Positions 62,001-64,000 of a DNA stretch of 64,000 nt are shown piece by piece. The position numbers were made by a program, and so were the translations under genes. This DNA is from Tanytarsus gracilentus (Eukaryota > Arthropoda > Insecta > Diptera > Chironomidae): contig JAXRKN010000044.1 of the NCBI GenBank assembly GCA_038502055.1, positions 3,320,001 to 3,384,000 of the forward strand, in the 5' to 3' direction. The notes under the pieces were generated by a model that ran no database searches, was not told the DNA's origin, and was given only the letters and a program-made list of their open reading frames with translations. How positions within the stretch are numbered: position 1 is the first letter of the stretch; each line of letters opens with the position of its first letter.

Positions 62001-64000
62001 TGTTAGGTATCATAAGCGCACAAATAATTTGCTGAATCAGAATTGTCATTTCACTAGTATTTGTAATGTTGGCGAGATTATTCACGAATGTATCGACAAT
62101 GTGTGGAACTGCTGACTCTTTTAATGACTCAAAATCCTTTTTAGCGAGCATAATTTTTTCGGGAACTTTCAATGCACTTTTAAATTTATCCTGATAGTAT
62201 GAATTTTCACTGCAACCATTAAAGTCTGATTGAAACCAGGCGTTTGCGAATGTAAATCGGAAATATTTTTGAGTTATTTCTCTGATGTCTGAATCTCGAT
62301 TTTCATCATGTTCCATTGAGTCGTAGAGCCACTCGATTTGCGAGATTTTATTAAATGGACTCTCTTCCCAGTGCTTTGAAAATCGAAATGGACACTCGAG
62401 CGTGCCAAGGATGTTGGGTAGTGACGTCACGTTTTCATTAACAACCACAAAGTCACTGAATAAAATTAAGAAGAGAAATGAACTAGCTTGCTTCTGAATT
62501 TGAGGATCGTCTTGGTAGTAAATCAATGTGTTAATGATAAAATGAAGTGCTTTCGGCTCATTTGAGAGGTATATGCGAAAATAAGGAACTGTGACGGTCC
62601 ACTTGTAGAGAATATTGATCGTTAACTTTCTAATAATTGGATTATCGGGAAAGTTCATATCGAGCGATGCCATAAAATAAATCCACAAGTTTTCGTCGTG
62701 CGCTTTCTCGCAGAGCTTTGCAGAGTTCATGAGAACACTTAGCTGTAGTAAAATTGACTGAAGCATTTCAGGATCGTTGTGAGTTGAGGTTGATTTTAAA
62801 AGCTTCGCAGTTGTGGCGTAGGCTTCTCGATCATAGCCAATATTTTTATCAGGTATTGGAAGTGCAGTTATCAGACCGTCTGGTAAGATGCAAAAATTAT
62901 CGGGAACAATCTCAATAAAATCATTTGAGTACGCTTTCAGGTTTTCAAGCAACTTTCTCTTCGCCATTTCTCGAGCATTTGGATGTGAGCAGAATAAAAA
63001 ACGAGCGTAAGCTTGATTCAGTTCATCCCTCGTAAATCCCGAATGCTGATTGTAGATGTCGAATGCAAAAAATCCCAGCTTTGGCTCTTTTGAAAAAAGA
63101 CACGGCAACATTGCCAATACGGGTCTCATAATCTCCAAAATATTTTCCCAATGATTCGGAAAAATTACTTTTCCTCTTAAAAGCGCATATAATATCATTG
63201 TGGCGTGCTTCTGAATTTCTAAATTATCATCTAGCAATCCAAAGCAAATAATTTCCGTAATTATTTCAGTGTTCAGTGGAATTCCAACAACTGCGCACAA
63301 ATCGACGTCTTTGAGATTCGGATCATTGCAATCTTCGGAAATTCTCTTTTGAATACTCTCACGAGCGAGTGAATAAGTTCTCAGCTTGATTTCGGGATCA
63401 TCGATGCTGATGAGACGTAGAAAAATTTCATTTGATGTTTGGCTAGTGCTAGGGTCTACATGAAATCGATAGGACGAGTTAACAATAGCATTGAAGACAA
63501 CATCGACGAATTTGGGATTTTTGAGCACTCGAATCACATCCATCGTGTAACTTGCATTCTCAATTATATATTTTTCACTTAACACATCGTGATTTTGAAA
63601 TACTTGAATGGCTGGATTCCACAAAGTCTCAATATTAAGCAACAGCTCTAAATCTGTATCATCTTTAATGACATCATAGCGATTCCTCAATATTAAATTG
63701 TAAATCTCCTCATGTGTTGATTTTAGTTTGAAATCGAGAAGTGCGATATCACATTCGTATTCCCAAACATTGTTTTGACTAAACTGAATGACATTTGAGA
63801 TGTCTGTTGAGGCTAAGAAAGCGTTTATGAGATACAAGCCAACGAGATAATTAAGCCTGCAGTTTAATGAGGTGTGGGTGTCGGCGAGACGAAAATCTTT
63901 CACCACATTTGCCAGCATGTTCATTAGTTCGTTAAGAAAAGTTTCACAAAACTCTTGAGAGTCTCTGATGAATTCCACAAAGTCGAAAAGAAGCATAAAA
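59077..64000 (-). CDS. Very large helical-repeat protein, probably rotatin/Ana3 (C-terminal part, runs off right edge)
   Basis: Exons in gene order: 64000-60309 (a single exon of at least 3.7 kb), 60251-60064, 60006-59492 and 59440-59077, GT/AG and in phase, stop TGA at 59079-59077. About 1585 residues are in the window. The protein is almost entirely amphipathic alpha-helical with scattered Leu/Ile-rich ARM/HEAT-like repeats, no transmembrane segment and no catalytic motif. Blocks such as ITEIICFGLLDDNLEIQKHA, ILEIMRPVLAMLPCL and the C-terminal IRNVSMKSLHGYAILQSND remind me of rotatin, called Ana3 in Drosophila, a centriole/basal-body protein of about 2000-2200 aa. The size and lack of other domains agree. 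The identification is from memory of weak similarity; another giant ARM-repeat scaffold remains possible. The ATG at 63996 need not be the start, since the frame is open to the window edge. ATTAAA on the minus strand near 59006-59011 may serve as poly(A) signal. Confidence 0.6.

Overview
The window is AT-rich animal nuclear DNA with many short introns. Protein families, intron style and long AT-rich intergenic tracts point to an insect, most likely a nematoceran fly (chironomid or biting-midge type). The species cannot be fixed from the sequence. I resolve seven protein genes at exon level. Two more run off the window edges (CenG1A on the left, a rotatin/Ana3-like gene on the right), one metabolic gene copy looks damaged, one intronless gag-like gene stands alone, and two DNA-transposon-like elements have visible terminal inverted repeats.

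Layout. 1-4020 (-): N-terminal part of CenG1A (centaurin gamma / AGAP). 6931-11920 (+): complete ATP-citrate lyase in 10 coding exons, 1098 aa. 12762-13575 (+): a solo gag-like ORF with its own TATA/initiator promoter and poly(A) signal. 13599-14811 (-): a GFOD-type (Gfo/Idh/MocA) oxidoreductase that lacks a conserved central segment. 14812-29323: about 14.5 kb without a supported gene. 29387-35300 (-): a D1-like dopamine receptor (Dop1R1) lacking only its N-terminal exon(s). A complete ionotropic-receptor gene (31937-33896, +) is nested in its intron on the opposite strand. 35301-46202: about 11 kb of probable upstream or intronic DNA of the receptor gene. 46203-48398 (-): two tandem mitochondrial enoyl-CoA delta-isomerase genes. 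48972-49931 (+): a wunen-type lipid phosphate phosphatase. 54383-57102 (+): a Tret1-like sugar transporter carrying a 162-bp MITE in intron 2. 58020-58944: a repeat-filled element with short terminal inverted repeats. 59077-64000 (-): C-terminal 1.6 kaa of a very large helical-repeat protein, probably rotatin/Ana3.

Several genes belong to carbohydrate and lipid metabolism: ATP-citrate lyase makes cytosolic acetyl-CoA, the isomerases act in oxidation of unsaturated fatty acids, the phosphatase dephosphorylates lipid phosphates, and the transporter moves sugars. In an animal genome this proximity need not be functional. The points most worth following up are the free-standing gag-like gene, a possible stop-codon readthrough extension of the dopamine receptor, the nested ionotropic receptor, the broken GFOD copy, and the two elements flanked by 8-bp duplications.
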